A stretch of 64,000 nucleotides of DNA from Achromobacter deleyi (GCF_016127315.1 NZ_CP065997.1:1984001-2048000), one strand, 5' to 3'; positions 27,929-39,144 are shown, counted from the first letter of the stretch. Translations and numbers: made by a program. Notes: a model not told the origin generated them from the letters alone.

Positions 27929-28855
27929 TCACTTGCTGCTTTGCAGGATCGCCATCGCCTGGCGTTCCATGAATTCGCCCAGGGTGTCGATGCCGCGCAG
28001 CTTGAGGATGGTGTTGCGCACCGCGGCTTCGACCAGCACCGCCAGGTTGCGGCCGGCGGCCACCTGCAGCATGACCTTGCGCACCGGCAGGCCCAGCATG
28101 TCCTGGGTGATGTCCTGCAGCGGCAGGCGTTCGAACTTGTCCTGCGCCGTGGCGCGCACCAGGTGCACGATCAGCTTCAGGCGCATCTTGCGGCGCACCG
28201 AGGTCTCGCCGAAGATGGTGCGGATGTCGAGCAGGCCCAGGCCGCGCACTTCCAGCAGGTTCTGCAGCAGCTGCGGGCAGTGGCCTTCGATCATGTTGGG
28301 CGCGGTGCGCGAGAACTCGACCGCGTCGTCGGCCACCAGGCCGTGGCCGCGCGAGATCAGTTCCAGCGCCAGTTCGCTCTTGCCCAGGCCCGATTCGCCG
28401 GTGATCAGCACGCCCAGGCCCAGCACGTCGAGGAACACGCCGTGCACGGTGGTGGTGGGGGCGAGTTTCTTGCCCAGGTAGATGCGCAGCAGGTCGATCA
28501 GTTGCGCGGCGGCCACCGGCGTGGACAGCAGCGGCACCTGGTGCTGGTCGCACTGGTCCACCAGGTCCTGCGGCGGCGTCAGGCCGTCGGCCAGCAGGAT
28601 GGCGGGCACGCCGCCGATCAGCAGCTCGTCCATGTGGTGCATGCGGCGGCGCAGGTCGAAGCGGGTGTAGTACGCCAGTTCTTCCTGGCCGAACACCTGG
28701 ATGCGCGACGGGTGGATCAGGTTCAGGTGGCCCACCAGGTCGGCGGCCGCCATGCCGTCATCGGGAATCGCGCGGTCCGCGGCCCCTTGGCCGGAAATCC
28801 AGTTGAAGGGGATTTTGTCGGCGTTGTCGTCGACGAGTTCCTGCACCGTGAGCAT
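27929..28855 (-). CDS. hprK: HPr kinase/phosphorylase
   Basis: HprK phosphorylates and dephosphorylates a serine of HPr. The 308-residue protein has the Walker A GESGLGKS (153-160), the HPrK signature around [16 protein letters not shown], and [20 protein letters not shown]. In betaproteobacteria hprK travels with ptsN and links the nitrogen PTS to carbon status; HPr itself is not in this window. It lies 20 bases after ptsN and 22 bases before the MocR gene, so the three may be co-transcribed. Confidence 0.95.
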   Translation of the reverse strand: MLTVQELVDDNADKIPFNWISGQGAADRAIPDDGMAAADLVGHLNLIHPSRIQVFGQEELAYYTRFDLRRRMHHMDELLIGGVPAILLADGLTPPQDLVDQCDQHQVPLLSTPVAAAQLIDLLRIYLGKKLAPTTTVHGVFLDVLGLGVLITGESGLGKSELALELISRGHGLVADDAVEFSRTAPNMIEGHCPQLLQNLLEVRGLGLLDIRTIFGETSVRRKMRLKLIVHLVRATAQDKFERLPLQDITQDMLGLPVRKVMLQVAAGRNLAVLVEAAVRNTILKLRGIDTLGEFMERQAMAILQSSK

Positions 28856-28875
28856 GGCAGCGTTTCCGCGAGGGG

Positions 28876-29331
28876 TCAGAGTTGGCCGGTGGTGAGCATC
28901 TTGTGGACGACGGCCGGGTCGGTCTCGGTGGCCAGCGCTTCGCGCAGCGCCTTGTTCGACATGAGCTGGGCCAGTTCCGCCAGGATATCCAGGTGCTGCT
29001 GGGTGGCGGTTTCGGGCACCAGCAGACAGAGCAGCATCGATACGGGCTGGCCGTCGGGGGCGTCGAACGTGATGGGCTGCGCCAGGCGGATGAAGGCGGC
29101 AAGCGCCTGCTCCAGGCCCTTCACGCGGCCGTGCGGCACGGCCACGCCCTGGCCGAGCGCGGTCGAGCCCAGGCGCTCCCGCGCAAACAGGCTGTCGAAC
29201 ACGAGTGCGCGTGCCAAGCCGTGGTTGTTTTCAAAGAGGAGGCCAGCCTGTTCGAACGCGCGCTTCTTGCTCGTGGCGAGCATATCGAGGACGACGTTGC
29301 CGGCGGGAAGGATGCGCGACAAATGATTCAT
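28876..29331 (-). CDS. ptsN: Nitrogen-regulatory PTS EIIA protein
   Basis: This is the terminal phosphoacceptor of the PTS-Ntr chain, which signals to potassium transport and sensor kinases rather than moving sugar. The 151-residue EIIA fold has the phosphorylated His67 in VAVPHGRV and the typical opening [17 protein letters not shown]. It precedes hprK. A 382-bp gap separates it from hpf, so it likely has its own promoter. Confidence 0.94.
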   Translation of the reverse strand: MNHLSRILPAGNVVLDMLATSKKRAFEQAGLLFENNHGLARALVFDSLFARERLGSTALGQGVAVPHGRVKGLEQALAAFIRLAQPITFDAPDGQPVSMLLCLLVPETATQQHLDILAELAQLMSNKALREALATETDPAVVHKMLTTGQL

Positions 29332-29713
29332 CGGGTCATTATAGGGTTATATGACGCACTGCAAAAAACTCCGGTTGGAGGCACCCGCGTGGCGGTCCGC
29401 ACCCTCCTGGATCAGGCCGCCGGTCCCGGGACGAGAGCGACAGCATAGACCGATAGCGCCGGGTTGTGGGCATTCTTCGTGCGCAGGCGGGTATACCAGC
29501 ATGGTATGGCGTGGCTGCCTTGAGCAGGTATTCAGGGGGAGCAAATGCGATCCGCGGGCGTGCGCCGGGGAATGGGGGACAAAGAAGGCGGGGGAGGGAG
29601 TTTGCCGATGCCCCGGCTGGACGAGACGTCTAGCGGGACACCGGGACTTAGGCAGGATTCAAGAATCGCTGTTTAGCTTGGCTCGCACGGCGAGCGGGTC
29701 ATGAAGCGCGGTG
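29332..29713. other. Intergenic stretch between hpf and ptsN
   Basis: This 382-bp gap has no gene I can support. The plus-strand frames through it are Cys/Arg/Trp-rich and start without a ribosome site. It must hold the ptsN promoter on the minus strand. One small inverted repeat, ATACCA-GCA-TGGTAT (29493-29507), could be an operator. Confidence 0.4.
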
Positions 29714-30049
29714 TTACTGGGTTGGCGAAAGGTTCGCCGCTTGCCGCTTCACGGACTCTGCCGTGTGACTTCGTACCTTGTCCTTGTGCTTGATGACCTG
29801 ACGGTCGACTTTGTCAGCGAGAAGGTCGATCGCGGCGTAGAGATTTTCATCGGTTGCTTCACAATGAATGTCCTTGCCACTAAGACGCATGGTGATTTCG
29901 GCTCTGTGCCGCAGGGGCTCTACTGAGAGCATGACCTGGGTATCGATGACGTGATCGAAATGCCGCAGCACTCGCGCCAGTTTGTTCATGACATATTCCC
30001 GGATGGCCGGGGTGACGTCGAGGTGACGACCGCAGATGCTCAGGTTCAT
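29714..30049 (-). CDS. hpf: Ribosome hibernation promoting factor
   Basis: This is a member of the HPF/YfiA family that binds the 30S decoding centre and promotes inactive 100S ribosomes under starvation. The 111-residue protein starts MNLSICGRHLDVTPAIREYV and has NKLARVLRHFDHVIDTQVML and the DLLADKVDRQVIKHKDKVR helix. It follows lptB but with 221 bases between, where rpoN is found in many relatives. Confidence 0.94.
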   Translation of the reverse strand: MNLSICGRHLDVTPAIREYVMNKLARVLRHFDHVIDTQVMLSVEPLRHRAEITMRLSGKDIHCEATDENLYAAIDLLADKVDRQVIKHKDKVRSHTAESVKRQAANLSPTQ

Positions 30050-30147
30050 AGTGTGCTCTCCTTCTAAAAGAGGAAAAAATGGTGCGCGGAAGGCGCGGTG
30101 GGGTCGTTAGGCGTTCTCCTTGTTCGAGGGGTTCGTTTGATACTAGT

Positions 30148-30153
30148 GTATAG
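30148..30153 (-). promoter_or_regulatory. Candidate -10 box for hpf
   Basis: TATACA on the minus strand lies about 100 bases upstream of the hpf ATG, in the only AT-rich patch of the lptB-hpf gap. The best upstream partner (TTGTTT) is only 14 bases away, so the -35 is uncertain. Between this point and lptB, a CCCAGGG/CCCTGGG hairpin (about 30210-30252) may end lptB transcripts. Confidence 0.3.
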
Positions 30154-30270
30154 ACTCGGGCCGATAAAACAAGCTGACCTAGCGCAAGTTCATGGCATTT
30201 TCATGGCGACCGCCCAGGGGCGTGCCCGGGCCCGCGTGGGGGCCCTGGGATTTTCCCCTATCCGGGGGTG

Positions 30271-31065
<795 letters not shown>

Positions 31066-31097
31066 CGTGGCTGCGTATGGGTGACGTGGGAGGCGCT

Positions 31098-31742
31098 TCA
31101 GCGCCCCTTCTTCGATTCCTGCTGCTTGCGGCACTCGGCCACCGCGGCGTCCGACTTGGCGCGCGGCTCGGCCACGGAACGGACCCGGCCGCCGGCGGCC
31201 GAGGAGTTCGGGCCGCCCTGGGCTTCGTAGGTGCCGCTCTTCTCGTTGTAGCGCACCCGGTCGCCACGGATCGTGTCGAACGGCTTGCCACAGACATAGC
31301 GCACCACCACGGCCTGGCCGATCAGGTCGAAGGTGCTCTTGGTGCCGTCGTATTCGGCGCGCAGGCCCTTGCCCTCGATCAGTTCGAAGGTCTCGGGACG
31401 TTCCTGGCGGATGGTGACGACCTTGCCCTTGTTCGCGGTGGCGGTGCCGTACTGGTTGCCGGCGGCGTCCTCGCGCATTTCCAGATTGTCGGAGGTGAGC
31501 GTCATCAGGCCGCGCACCATGTTGACGTTGCCGGTGAACACGCTCTGCTTCTTCACGTCGTCGTAGTGCAGCGTGTCCGACAGGATCGTGGTGGTGGGCT
31601 CTTCGGCGGGGGCGGCCTTGCTCGAGCCGGTGGCGGCCGGCTTGGGGTCGGCCGCGAGCGCCGGCGCTACCGCCGCTGCCATCAGCAGCATCGCGCCCAG
31701 CAGGCGCGTGGTGGGGGCAATGCGAATCCGGAAGTCGGTCAT
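31098..31742 (-). CDS. lptA: LPS transport periplasmic protein LptA
   Basis: LptA forms the periplasmic bridge that carries LPS to LptD. The 214-residue protein has a signal peptide ending VAPALAA. An OstA-type beta-jellyroll follows, with [20 protein letters not shown] and [19 protein letters not shown]. The start overlaps the lptC stop by four bases. A charged C-terminal tail ends in KKGR. Confidence 0.93.
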   Translation of the reverse strand: MTDFRIRIAPTTRLLGAMLLMAAAVAPALAADPKPAATGSSKAAPAEEPTTTILSDTLHYDDVKKQSVFTGNVNMVRGLMTLTSDNLEMREDAAGNQYGTATANKGKVVTIRQERPETFELIEGKGLRAEYDGTKSTFDLIGQAVVVRYVCGKPFDTIRGDRVRYNEKSGTYEAQGGPNSSAAGGRVRSVAEPRAKSDAAVAECRKQQESKKGR

Positions 31743-32371
31743 GGTTTCTTCTGGTCAGTGGTGTTGGCAGGCGTCTCGGCCGGGCGGCGCGATTTGTTTT
31801 CCGAGCCGGCGATTTGCACGTCAGTGGAAGCCGATACCTGCAATTGGCGTGTCTTGTTGTTGTAGTGCATGCCCTTGCCGTTCATGCGCGAGCGTCCCTT
31901 GATGACCTCGGCCGGCAGGTCGGTGTAGACCACGTCGTCGTCGGGCAGCAGGATCAGTTGCTGGCTGCGCACGTCCAGGACATCGTTGTTGGCGTCCGGC
32001 TGGCGGTGCACGTGCGCGTCGCCGTTCATGACGATGCGCTTGCCGCCCTGTTCCATGACGGCCGTCTTGGACACGCCCACGGTGATCGGGTTGGCTTCGC
32101 GCTGGCCGATGGCCCGCGGCTGGGTGATGTGATACGAATCGTCGTCCGGGAAATGCTCGGCGTAATCGCCCTCCAGCCGATTGATGGGGCGGCCGGTGGG
32201 GTCGGTGCGCAGCATCACGAAATTACGCGACCAGGCGTCCATTTCGTGCGTGACGCGGCGCGGCGGGTCCGTCTGGATGGCCCGCTGCGCGTAGTCGGCG
32301 GCCCAATACGTGCTGGCGACGAGCACGAGCAGCAGGAACAGCGCGATCAGGGAAGGGAAACGATCTTTCAT
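31739..32371 (-). CDS. lptC: LPS export protein LptC
   Basis: LptC is the bitopic inner-membrane protein that passes LPS from LptBFG to LptA. The 210-residue protein has one N-terminal helix ([20 protein letters not shown]) and a jellyroll domain with [20 protein letters not shown] and [14 protein letters not shown]. It lies 30 bases downstream of kdsC. Sequence conservation in this family is low, so the call leans on topology and position. Confidence 0.91.
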   Translation of the reverse strand: MKDRFPSLIALFLLLVLVASTYWAADYAQRAIQTDPPRRVTHEMDAWSRNFVMLRTDPTGRPINRLEGDYAEHFPDDDSYHITQPRAIGQREANPITVGVSKTAVMEQGGKRIVMNGDAHVHRQPDANNDVLDVRSQQLILLPDDDVVYTDLPAEVIKGRSRMNGKGMHYNNKTRQLQVSASTDVQIAGSENKSRRPAETPANTTDQKKP

Positions 32372-32401
32372 CAGGTCTGAAGGGCGTGATTGGGGGCGCG
32401 T

Positions 32402-33010
32402 TTACTGGATGGCGCCAGGACCGAGCAGCCCCGGCGCCGCCAGGAAGCCGCCCAGCCGGCCCTGGGAGGCCAGCAGCAGGTCGCAGCATTCGCGCACCGC
32501 GCCGTTGCCGCCCGGTTGCGTGGCGATCCAGTGGGCCGCCTGGCTGACGTAGCCCGGCGCATTCGGCACGCTGGCGGCGAAACCGGCGCGTTGCATGGCC
32601 GGCAGGTCGATGATGTCATCGCCCATGTAGCCGGTCTGGTTCAGTTGGACCGCGCTGCGCTGCGCAAGTTCGGCCAGCGCGGCGCCCTTGTCGCGCACGC
32701 CCTGCATGATCTCGGAAATGCCCAGCTCGGCGGCACGGCGCGCCACGATCGGGCCGGAGCGGCCGGTCATCAGCGCCACCTTCAGCCCGCCTTCCATGAG
32801 CAGGCGCAGGCCATGGCCATCCAGGGCGTTGAAGCGCTTCTGGACTTCACCGGTCTCGCCGTAATACAGGCCGCCGTCGGTCAGCACGCCATCCACGTCG
32901 AAGACCATCAGGCGCACGGCGGCGGCGCGTTCACGCACGGCCGGCGCGATACGGGCCAGGACCAGGGCTTCTGCGGGGTGGGTGATCGAGGGAGGGAGGG
33001 TCATAGTCAT
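32402..33010 (-). CDS. kdsC: 3-deoxy-D-manno-octulosonate-8-phosphate phosphatase
   Basis: KdsC removes phosphate from Kdo-8-P in LPS synthesis. The 202-residue HAD protein of the capless C0 type has Asp38 and Asp40 in VFDVDGVLTDG, ALMTGRSGPIVARRAAELG and the metal Asp in GYMGDDIIDLPAM. It overlaps kdsD by four bases. Confidence 0.95.
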   Translation of the reverse strand: MTMTLPPSITHPAEALVLARIAPAVRERAAAVRLMVFDVDGVLTDGGLYYGETGEVQKRFNALDGHGLRLLMEGGLKVALMTGRSGPIVARRAAELGISEIMQGVRDKGAALAELAQRSAVQLNQTGYMGDDIIDLPAMQRAGFAASVPNAPGYVSQAAHWIATQPGGNGAVRECCDLLLASQGRLGGFLAAPGLLGPGAIQ

Positions 33011-33999
33011 ACCACTTTGGCGGCCATCAGGTCGTGCATGTGCAAGGCGCCGAGCAGGGCGCCATCGGCGTCCAGCACCAGCATGTGATTGAGCCGCAGT
33101 TCGTCCATCTGGCGTGCGGCCTCGACGGCCAGCGCGTCCGGGTTGATGCTGCGCGGCGAGTGCGTCATGCCGGCCTCGACCGTCAGGCTGCGGATGTCGC
33201 CGTGGCGCGCGATCAGGCGGCGCAGGTCGCCGTCGGTGAAGATGCCCACCGGGCGGTGCTGCGCGTCGCTCACCACGGTCATGCCCATGCCCTTGGCGGA
33301 CATGACCTCGAGCGCCTGCGAGACCGGCGTGCCCTGCGCCACGACGGGCAGGGCGTCGCCCTGGCGCATGACGTTGCGCACGTGGGTCAGCAGGCGGCGC
33401 CCGAGCGCGCCGCCCGGATGCGAGCGGGCGAAATCCTGCGGCCCGAACCCGCGCGCCTCCAGACAGGCCACGGCCAGCGCATCGCCCAGGGCCAGGGCCG
33501 TGGTGGTGCTGGCGGTGGGCGCCAGGTTCAGCGGGCAGGCTTCCTGGGATACGCTGGCGTCCAGGTGGACGTCGGCCAGCCGGGCCAGTTCGGATTGCGG
33601 GTTGCCGGTGATGGCGACCAGGCCGGCGCCCATGCGGCGGGCCACCGGCAGGATGGTCAGCAGTTCCTGGCCGGTGCCGGAGTACGAAATGGCGATCAGG
33701 ACGTCGTCGCGGGTGATCATGCCCAGGTCGCCGTGCACGGCCTCGGCGGCGTGCACGAAGAAGGCGGGCGTGCCGGTCGAGGCCAGCGTCGCGGCGATCT
33801 TGCGGGCGATGTGGCCGGTCTTGCCGATGCCGCTGACGACCACGCGCCCACGGCAGGCCAGCAGCATGGCGACGACCCGCGCGAAGCTGTCGTCCAGCCG
33901 CGCGGACAGGTCCAGGATGCCCTGGCTTTCGATTTGCAGCGTCCTGCGCGCAGATGCCAGCGCGGTCTCGGACGTTGTGGTGGGATGGTCGGTCATCAA
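33007..33999 (-). CDS. kdsD: D-arabinose-5-phosphate isomerase
   Basis: KdsD converts ribulose-5-phosphate to arabinose-5-phosphate, the first Kdo precursor. The 330-residue protein has an SIS domain ([26 protein letters not shown] begins near residue 52), [13 protein letters not shown] and two CBS domains from about residue 205. The start may be either of two adjacent ATGs. It heads the kds-lpt operon and is divergent from purT. Confidence 0.95.
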   Translation of the reverse strand: MMTDHPTTTSETALASARRTLQIESQGILDLSARLDDSFARVVAMLLACRGRVVVSGIGKTGHIARKIAATLASTGTPAFFVHAAEAVHGDLGMITRDDVLIAISYSGTGQELLTILPVARRMGAGLVAITGNPQSELARLADVHLDASVSQEACPLNLAPTASTTTALALGDALAVACLEARGFGPQDFARSHPGGALGRRLLTHVRNVMRQGDALPVVAQGTPVSQALEVMSAKGMGMTVVSDAQHRPVGIFTDGDLRRLIARHGDIRSLTVEAGMTHSPRSINPDALAVEAARQMDELRLNHMLVLDADGALLGALHMHDLMAAKVV

Positions 34000-34100
34000 G
34001 GGATTTTAATATCAGGTTGCGGGTTTGCCCCTGGGAGGGGGGTATGGCATCCTGGCGACTCGTTTATCCGGCTATCAATCTTTCCTTTCCAGGCCCGCTC

Positions 34101-35318
34101 ATGTCCAGCATTCCCAGCCCCGTCCTTGGCACGCCCCTGTCCCCCCTGGCCACCCGAGTCATGCTGCTCGGCTCGGGCGAATTGGGCAAAGAGGTCATCA
34201 TCGCCCTGCAGCGGCTGGGCGTGGAAGTCATTGCGGTGGACCGGTATGCCGACGCGCCGGGCCACCAGGTGGCGCATCGCGCCCACGTGGTGTCGATGAC
34301 GGACCCGCAAGCCCTGGAAAAAATCATCCGGCAAGAGCAACCGCACGTTATTGTCCCCGAAATCGAGGCCATTGCCACCAATTTGCTGGTGGACCTGGAA
34401 GCGGCCGGCGTGGCGCGGGTCACCCCGACCGCCCGGGCGGCGCAGCTGACCATGAACCGCGAGGGCATCCGCCGCCTGGCGGCCGAGACCCTGGGCCTGC
34501 CCACCTCGCCCTATGCCTTCGTCGATACCGAAGACGAACTGCGCCAGGCCATCGACGGCGGCATTGGCTATCCCTGCGTCATCAAGCCGGTGATGTCTTC
34601 GTCGGGCAAGGGCCAGTCCGTCATCAAGGGCGCCGACGACCTGGGCTCCGCCTGGCGCTACGCCCAGGAGGGCGGCCGGGTGGGGGGCGGGCGCGCCATC
34701 GTCGAGGGTTTCATCCGCTTCGACTACGAAATCACGCTGTTGACCGTGCGTGCCCGCGGCGCCGACGGCCAGGTCGAGACCCGTTACTGCGAGCCGATCG
34801 GCCACAAGCAGGTCGACGGCGACTACGTCGAGAGCTGGCAGCCCCATCCCATGTCGCCCGCCGCCCTGGAACGCGCCCGCGAGATTGCCCTGGCCGTGAC
34901 GGCCGAGCTGGGCGGCCTGGGCATTTTCGGCGTCGAGCTGTTCGTGGCCGGCGATCAGGTCTGGTTCTCCGAGGTCAGCCCGCGCCCGCACGACACCGGC
35001 ATGGTCACCATGATCACCCAGGCCCAGAACGAATTCGAGCTGCACGCCCGCGCCCTGCTGGGCCTGCCGGTGGACACCTCGCTGCGCCAGCCCGGCGCCA
35101 GCAGCGTCATCTATGGCGGCGTGGAGGCCAAGGCCGTGTCGTTCCACAACGTCGCCCAGGCGCTGGCCGAGCCGGGCACCGACATCCGCCTGTTCGGCAA
35201 GCCCGAATCCTTCGTCAAGCGCCGCATGGGCGTGGGCCTGGCGGTCGCCGAGGACGTGGCCGCCGCGCGCGCCAAGGCCAAGCGCGTGTCCGCCGCCGTG
35301 ACCGTCAAGGCCGCCTGA
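34101..35318 (+). CDS. purT: Formate-dependent phosphoribosylglycinamide formyltransferase
   Basis: PurT makes formyl-GAR from GAR, formate and ATP, an alternative to folate-dependent PurN. The 405-residue ATP-grasp protein has [51 protein letters not shown] and [20 protein letters not shown]. The start [20 protein letters not shown] gives the standard family N-terminus; upstream in-frame codons read through the kdsD-facing promoter region. Confidence 0.96.
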   Translation: MSSIPSPVLGTPLSPLATRVMLLGSGELGKEVIIALQRLGVEVIAVDRYADAPGHQVAHRAHVVSMTDPQALEKIIRQEQPHVIVPEIEAIATNLLVDLEAAGVARVTPTARAAQLTMNREGIRRLAAETLGLPTSPYAFVDTEDELRQAIDGGIGYPCVIKPVMSSSGKGQSVIKGADDLGSAWRYAQEGGRVGGGRAIVEGFIRFDYEITLLTVRARGADGQVETRYCEPIGHKQVDGDYVESWQPHPMSPAALERAREIALAVTAELGGLGIFGVELFVAGDQVWFSEVSPRPHDTGMVTMITQAQNEFELHARALLGLPVDTSLRQPGASSVIYGGVEAKAVSFHNVAQALAEPGTDIRLFGKPESFVKRRMGVGLAVAEDVAAARAKAKRVSAAVTVKAA

Positions 35319-35364
35319 CCCCCTGGTTCGCCCCGGGCCCAGGCCCGGATTTGCGTCATTCCCA

Positions 35365-35396
35365 AGCCACCCGCCGACCGGCGGGTGGCTTTTTTT
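35365..35396 (+). terminator. Rho-independent terminator of purT
   Basis: An 11-bp stem, AGCCACCCGCC / GGCGGGTGGCT with a GACC loop, is followed by six T. It lies about 47 bases after the stop. Confidence 0.9.
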
Positions 35397-35587
35397 CGTC
35401 GTGCGGCCACAACAGATTGCGACTGATTTCGGGGGCGGAGCGACAGAATTGTCATCCCTTGCGGCTATACCCCTGTCATCGGTGTGGTTTGTGTTTTCGC
35501 ACAGTTTGTTCGATAATTTCAGGAATTTCTGAAAACGGCGTAACTATTTATGTTTGCCGTCGTTGCATTCGCCAGGCTGGATGGATC

Positions 35588-36133
35588 ATGGTGCTTACCC
35601 CTCAAAACGAACGTTTCGTCCTGCACTTCGGCGAAATGGGCAGCCGTTGGGGCGTGAATCGCACCGTCGGCCAGATCTACGCCTTGCTGTTCCTGTCGCC
35701 CCAGCCCCTGCACGCCGACGACATCGCCGAAACGCTGGGCTTTTCCCGTTCGAACGTCAGCCTGGGCCTGAAGGAGTTGCAGTCCTGGCGCCTGGTGAAG
35801 CTGGTGCACCAGGTCGGCGACCGCCGCGACTACTTCGAGACGCCCAAGGACGTCTGGGAGATCTTCCGCATCCTGATGGAAGAGAAGCGCAAACGCGAAA
35901 TCGATCCCACCCTGACTCTGTTGCGCGACACCCTGCTCGAGCCCCCGGTCGGGCCCGATGGCGCGTACGCGCAGCAACGCATGACCGAAATGCTGGAGCT
36001 CATCGAACTGTCCACCGGATGGTTCGATGAGGTTCAACGTCTGCCGCCGGAGACACTGCAGAACCTGATGAAGCTGGGTTCCAAAGTGCAGAAAGTACTG
36101 GGCTTCGCCGGCAAGTTGCGGGGTAAAGGCTGA
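35588..36133 (+). CDS. GbsR/MarR-family transcriptional regulator
   Basis: This 181-residue winged-helix protein of the GbsR group has MGSRWGVNRTVGQIYALLFL, PLHADDIAETLGFSRSNVSLGLKELQSWRLVK (the recognition helix and wing start) and VHQVGDRRDYFETPKDVWEI. The start at MVLTPQNERFVLHFGEMG fits the family. It is 129 bases upstream of cydA on the same strand, so it may control cytochrome bd; this is inferred from position alone. Confidence 0.87.
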   Translation: MVLTPQNERFVLHFGEMGSRWGVNRTVGQIYALLFLSPQPLHADDIAETLGFSRSNVSLGLKELQSWRLVKLVHQVGDRRDYFETPKDVWEIFRILMEEKRKREIDPTLTLLRDTLLEPPVGPDGAYAQQRMTEMLELIELSTGWFDEVQRLPPETLQNLMKLGSKVQKVLGFAGKLRGKG

Positions 36134-36262
36134 TCGCCGATCCGCCCCGATTTTTTCAGGAAACCTCTATGAAGCTGTATACAACGCCCTTATCATGGCG
36201 CGAGAGACGGCCTGGGAACCATGCCGGTTGCTGTGGCTACTCACCTGCATGGGAGCGCCCCA

Positions 36263-37837
36263 ATGATTGATCTCGACGTCGTCAACCTGTCGCGATTCCA
36301 GTTTGCCGCGACCGCGCTGTACCACTTCCTGTTCGTCCCTCTCACGCTCGGCCTGTCGTTCATCCTGGCCATCATGGAAAGCGTGTACGTCATGACTGGC
36401 CGCCCCATCTGGAAGCGGATGACGATGTTCTGGGGCACCCTGTTCGGCATCAACTTCGCGCTGGGCGTGGCCACGGGTGTGGTCATGGAATTCCAGTTCG
36501 GCATGAACTGGTCGTACTACAGCCACTATGTGGGCGACATCTTCGGCGCGCCGCTGGCGCTCGAAGGGCTGATGGCCTTCTTCCTGGAAGCCACCTTCGT
36601 CGGCCTGTTCTTCTTCGGTTGGAACCGCATGTCCAAGGTCAGCCACCTGGTGGTGACCTGGCTGGTGGCGTTCGGCACCAACTTCTCGGCACTCTGGATC
36701 CTGATCGCCAACGGCTGGATGCAGAACCCGGTGGGCGCGGTGTTCAACCCCGACACCATGCGCATGGAAATGACCGACTTCGCCGCGGTCATCTTCAACC
36801 CGGTGGCGCAGGCCAAGTTCGTGCACACGGTCAGCGCGGGCTACGTGGCCGGCGCCATGTTCGTCATGTCGATCAGCGCCTGGTACCTGCTCAAGGGCCG
36901 CCATACCGACCTGGCCAAGCGCTCGATGGCGGTCGCCGCCAGCTTCGGCCTGGCCTCGGCGCTGTCGGTGGTGGTGCTGGGCGACGAAAGCGGTTACCTC
37001 ACCACCGAACACCAGAAGATGAAGATCGCGGCCATGGAATCCATGTGGCACACCGAGCCGGCGCCCGCGTCCTTCAACCTGATCGCGCTGCCCAACCAGG
37101 CCGAGCGCAAGAACGACTTCGCCATCGAGATTCCCTACGTCATGGGCATCATCGGCACGCGTTCGCTGACGACGCCGCTGCTGGGCATCAACGACTTGAT
37201 CCTGCGCGCCGAGAATCGCATCCGCGACGGCATGGTGGCGTACGACGCCCTGCAGAAGATCCGCGCCAATCCCAAGGACGTCGACGCCCGCATGGTGTTC
37301 GACCGGACCTGGCCCGATCTGGGCTACGCGCTGCTGGTCAAGCGCTACCAGACCGACATGAGCAAGGTCACCGAAGAGGACATCAAGAAAGCCGCAGTGG
37401 ATACCGTGCCGAACGTGGCGCCGCTGTTCTGGGCGTTCCGCGTCATGGTGGCCGTGGGCATGTACCTGATCCTGTTCTTCGGCGTGGCGTTCTGGCTGGC
37501 CTCGCGCGGCCGTCTCGACAGCCGCCGCGGCTTGCTGAAGGTGGCGCTGTGGAGCTTGCCGCTGCCCTGGGTCGCCATCGAGAGCGGTTGGTTCGTGGCC
37601 GAGTATGGCCGCCAGCCATGGGTGATCGAAGGCGTGCTGCCGACGTACTACGCGGCGTCCGGCCTGACCATCGCCGACCTGGCGATCAGCCTGACGATCT
37701 TCCTGGTGCTGTACACCGCGCTGCTGATCATCGGCGTCAAGGTCATGCTGCACGCCGTGCGCAAGGGCCCGAAGTCCGACGCGCCGGCGCCGGCCAGCGC
37801 CGCCGCCGACCCCGTCCACGCCGCCGTGCGCGCTTAA
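36263..37837 (+). CDS. cydA: Cytochrome bd ubiquinol oxidase subunit I
   Basis: CydA carries hemes b558, b595 and d and the quinol site of this high-affinity terminal oxidase. The 524-residue protein has the axial His19 region in ALYHFLFVPLTLGLS, GVVMEFQFGMNWSYYSHYVGD and the Q-loop before IPYVMGIIGTRSLTT. PWVAIESGWFVAEYGRQPW is typical. I start at MIDLDVVNLSRFQFAATALY with GGGAG seven bases upstream, rather than at the longer frame start at 36221. Confidence 0.96.
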   Translation: MIDLDVVNLSRFQFAATALYHFLFVPLTLGLSFILAIMESVYVMTGRPIWKRMTMFWGTLFGINFALGVATGVVMEFQFGMNWSYYSHYVGDIFGAPLALEGLMAFFLEATFVGLFFFGWNRMSKVSHLVVTWLVAFGTNFSALWILIANGWMQNPVGAVFNPDTMRMEMTDFAAVIFNPVAQAKFVHTVSAGYVAGAMFVMSISAWYLLKGRHTDLAKRSMAVAASFGLASALSVVVLGDESGYLTTEHQKMKIAAMESMWHTEPAPASFNLIALPNQAERKNDFAIEIPYVMGIIGTRSLTTPLLGINDLILRAENRIRDGMVAYDALQKIRANPKDVDARMVFDRTWPDLGYALLVKRYQTDMSKVTEEDIKKAAVDTVPNVAPLFWAFRVMVAVGMYLILFFGVAFWLASRGRLDSRRGLLKVALWSLPLPWVAIESGWFVAEYGRQPWVIEGVLPTYYAASGLTIADLAISLTIFLVLYTALLIIGVKVMLHAVRKGPKSDAPAPASAAADPVHAAVRA

Positions 37838-37849
37838 GGGAGAGAAGCA

Positions 37850-39001
37850 ATGGATACCCTTATTCCTTTCGACTACGCCACCTTGCGGGTGGTCTGGTGG
37901 GTGCTGCTGGGCGCGCTGCTGATCGGCTTTGCCGTGATGGACGGCTTCGACCTGGGCGTGGCCGCGCTGCTGCCGGTGGTGGCCAAGACCGACGCCGAAC
38001 GCCGCGTGGTGATCAACGTGGTCGGCCCCGTGTGGGAAGGCAACCAGGTGTGGCTGATCACCGCGGGCGGAGCCATCTTCGCCGCCTGGCCGCTGTTGTA
38101 TGCCGCCTCGTTCTCGGGCTTCTACCTGGCGATGATGCTGGCGCTGATCGCGCTGATCCTGCGCCCGGTCGGGTTCAAGTACCGCAGCAAGATGGAAGGC
38201 ACGCGCTGGCGCAACAGCTGGGACGGCGTGCTGTGCTTCTCGGGCGTGGTGGCCTCGCTGGTGTTCGGCGTGGCCGTGGGCAACATCATCCTCGGCGTGC
38301 CGTTCACGTTCGACGATAACGCGCTGCGCATGGTGTACCAGGGCCACTTCTACCAGCTGTTCACGCCGTTCGCGCTGCTGTGCGGCGTGCTGAGCGTGGT
38401 GATGCTGGCGATGCACGGCGCCGTGCTGCTGGCGTGGCGCACCGAGGATCCGATCTCGTCGCGGGCCCGCAACTGGGGGCGTCTGTTGGCGCTGCTGACA
38501 CTGGTGCTGTTCGTCGCGGGCGGGTTCTGGGTGCAGGCGCTTGGCGGTCACGCCATCACCAGCGCCGTCGACATGCAGGGGCCGTCGGATCCCATGCTCA
38601 AGACGGTCGCGGTGCAGGCTGGCGCCTGGATGGCCAACTACGCCAAGTGGCCGCTGATGTGGATCGCGCCCGCGCTGGGCGTGGCGGGCGCCGTGCTGGT
38701 GCTGCTGTTGTTGACGCTGCGCGCCAACGTGCTGTCGTTCCTGGCGTCGGCGGTGTCGATCGCCGGCGTCATCCTGACGGTCGGCTTCTCGCTGTTCCCG
38801 TTCCTGATGCCGTCGTCGACCAACCCCAAGGCCGGCCTGACGGTCTGGGACGCCTCGTCCAGCCACATGACCCTGTGGATCATGGTGATCGCCGTGGTCA
38901 TCTTCCTGCCGATCGTGACGCTCTACACCGCCTGGGTGTACCGCGTCATGCGCGGCAAGGTGACGCACGAATCCGTGGGCGACACGCCCAACTCGTACTG
39001 A
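37850..39001 (+). CDS. cydB: Cytochrome bd ubiquinol oxidase subunit II
   Basis: CydB is the structural partner of CydA, about nine helices and 383 residues. It has VWWVLLGALLIGFAVMDGFD with the conserved MDGFDLG, the GPVWEGNQVWLI motif, and the C-terminal LWIMVIAVVIFLPIVTLYTA helix. It begins 12 bases after cydA, behind GGGAGAG. Confidence 0.96.
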   Translation: MDTLIPFDYATLRVVWWVLLGALLIGFAVMDGFDLGVAALLPVVAKTDAERRVVINVVGPVWEGNQVWLITAGGAIFAAWPLLYAASFSGFYLAMMLALIALILRPVGFKYRSKMEGTRWRNSWDGVLCFSGVVASLVFGVAVGNIILGVPFTFDDNALRMVYQGHFYQLFTPFALLCGVLSVVMLAMHGAVLLAWRTEDPISSRARNWGRLLALLTLVLFVAGGFWVQALGGHAITSAVDMQGPSDPMLKTVAVQAGAWMANYAKWPLMWIAPALGVAGAVLVLLLLTLRANVLSFLASAVSIAGVILTVGFSLFPFLMPSSTNPKAGLTVWDASSSHMTLWIMVIAVVIFLPIVTLYTAWVYRVMRGKVTHESVGDTPNSY

Positions 39002-39018
39002 TCTAAGGAGCCTTCACC

Positions 39019-39144
39019 ATGTGGTATTTCTCATGGGTACTCGGTCTGGGATTGGCGTGTGCGTTCGCCATCCTCAATGCAATGTGGTTCGAGCTGCGCG
39101 AAGGTCACTCGCATGACCCGCGCGCCAGCCGTAACGACGAGTGA
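39019..39144 (+). CDS. cydX: Cytochrome bd small subunit CydX
   Basis: This 41-residue single-helix protein starts MWYFSWVLGLGLACAFAILN and continues with AMWFELREG. It matches the CydX family, which stabilises the heme environment of CydA. AGGAG lies nine bases upstream. It lies 17 bases after cydB, and its TGA overlaps the GTG start of cydD. The His/Asp/Arg tail GHSHDPRASRNDE is longer than in E. coli. Confidence 0.93.
   Translation: MWYFSWVLGLGLACAFAILNAMWFELREGHSHDPRASRNDE

Noticed and set aside
29351..29704. A 117-codon plus-strand frame between hpf and ptsN
   Set aside because: It is Cys/Trp/Arg-rich, has no ribosome site or family pattern, and lies on the opposite strand to the flanking operon.
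36167..38968. A 933-codon open frame antisense to cydA and cydB
   Set aside because: It has extreme His/Arg/Gln/Asp content with no domain; the sense strand encodes well-known oxidase subunits.
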